NCBI GenBank assembly: GCA_963682025.1
Contig: OY821519.1
Span: 159,767,457 to 159,831,456, forward strand
Origin: Cordilura impudica
Lineage: Eukaryota; Arthropoda; Insecta; Diptera; Scathophagidae
Length of the DNA stretch: 64,000 nt
Reading direction: 5' to 3'
Shown: positions 63,663 to 64,000 of the stretch, one piece after another
How the letters are laid out: every line of letters starts with the position of its first letter
Position numbering within the stretch: position 1 is the first letter of the stretch
Translations under genes and position numbers: made by a program
The notes under the pieces: model-generated
The model's database searches: none
What the model saw: the letters and a program-made list of their open reading frames with translations, nothing else
What the model was told of the DNA's origin: nothing

Positions 63663-64000
63663 TTTACACCCTCCACCCTAGTGTGCAGAGAGTATATATA
63701 AGTTTGTCATTCCGTTTGTAATAATTAGAAAAAAAATTCTGGACCCCAAAAAATATATATATTTGTGATCCTATAACAAGCGGAGTTGATATAGCGATGT
63801 CCGTCTGTCAGTCTGTGAAAATCACGATGATAACTTCAATCGGGCAGCTGGGTGTTCGTTGGCATAAAAAATGATTCACTAACATTCTGAGAAGTTTGCT
63901 ATTTGAAATCGCCCAAATCGGTTGATTAGGGCCCGAGATTCGAATGAACAACTAAAAAAAGTCTTGAAAAAATATGATTTTCTATGATCACGTTCTCAAT
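63663..64000 (+). repeat. Fly dispersed repeat (GTCATTCCGTTTGTAA / GATATAGC.ATGTCCGTCTGTC family)
   Basis: ACCCTCCACCCTAG, TATATATAAGTTTGTCATTC, CGTTTGTAATAATTAG, GATATAGCGATGTCCGTCTG and the following AAATCACGATGATAACTTC match, in order, a repeat I know to be very common in genomes of muscid and calliphorid flies. The copy is diverged and continues past the window. This is from memory of the pattern, not a search. Confidence 0.6.

Overview
The window is repeat-dense, AT-rich eukaryotic DNA, almost certainly from a higher fly (Diptera, Brachycera). The evidence is the set of element types: an errantivirus-like LTR element with env, 412/mdg1-like Ty3/gypsy elements, BEL/Pao elements, an I-like non-LTR element with RNase H, and Penelope-like pieces. 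The last 340 bases are a divergent copy of a dispersed repeat that I know from muscid and calliphorid flies. I see no cellular host gene, no rRNA or CRISPR array, and no genuine tRNA gene (only a tRNA-derived SINE). Nearly every coding stretch belongs to a transposable element, usually broken by a single stop or a one-base frameshift.

Layout. 1-9408: errantivirus-like element on the minus strand (env, integrase, RNase H, RT, protease, gag, leader, PBS, 5' LTR); its gag is split by about 2.3 kb of foreign, mostly AT-repeat DNA. 9409-10884: non-coding, with a hairpin and a short tandem array. 10885-14425: DNA transposon with about 450-bp terminal inverted repeats and a roughly 690-residue transposase-like reading frame cut by one TGA. 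A MITE and the 3' half of a non-LTR RT follow. The segment 11415-16390 is tandemly duplicated as 16391-21335, almost without change.

21121-41254 is a stack of nested elements. A 412-like Ty3/gypsy element (A) landed in the non-LTR RT, whose 5' half is at 41259-41690; the TSD is TTCT on the plus strand. Element A was then hit by a Penelope-like element (21766-22622), two MITEs, a SINE, a pol-less BEL-type element (29097-33193, TSD ATAAG), a second 412-like element (B, 33442-40206, TSD ATAT) and a 260-bp Penelope-type remnant (40961-41220). The duplication includes the first 215 bases of A's LTR, so it is younger than A's insertion.

41691-48760: non-coding DNA with local duplications, a Harbinger-like non-autonomous element (43570-46236, TSD TTA) and a decayed CACTA-like transposase on the minus strand. 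48960-about 61080: I-like non-LTR element on the plus strand (ORF1 with zinc knuckles; ORF2 with APE endonuclease, RT, RNase H and a C-terminal knuckle), split by a complete BEL element (50910-57585, TSD GTTGG). 61799-62956: pogo/Tc1-like deletion derivative containing a 34-bp perfect palindrome. 63663-64000: fly dispersed repeat.

Most noteworthy: three Penelope-type ends share a hammerhead-like fold with compensatory base changes; a 5-kb tandem duplication has a 3-bp microhomology junction; element A carries an extra leader ORF encoding a small membrane protein; primer-binding sites are reiterated in two unrelated LTR elements; and a pol-less BEL-type element carries an unexplained 382-residue ORF.
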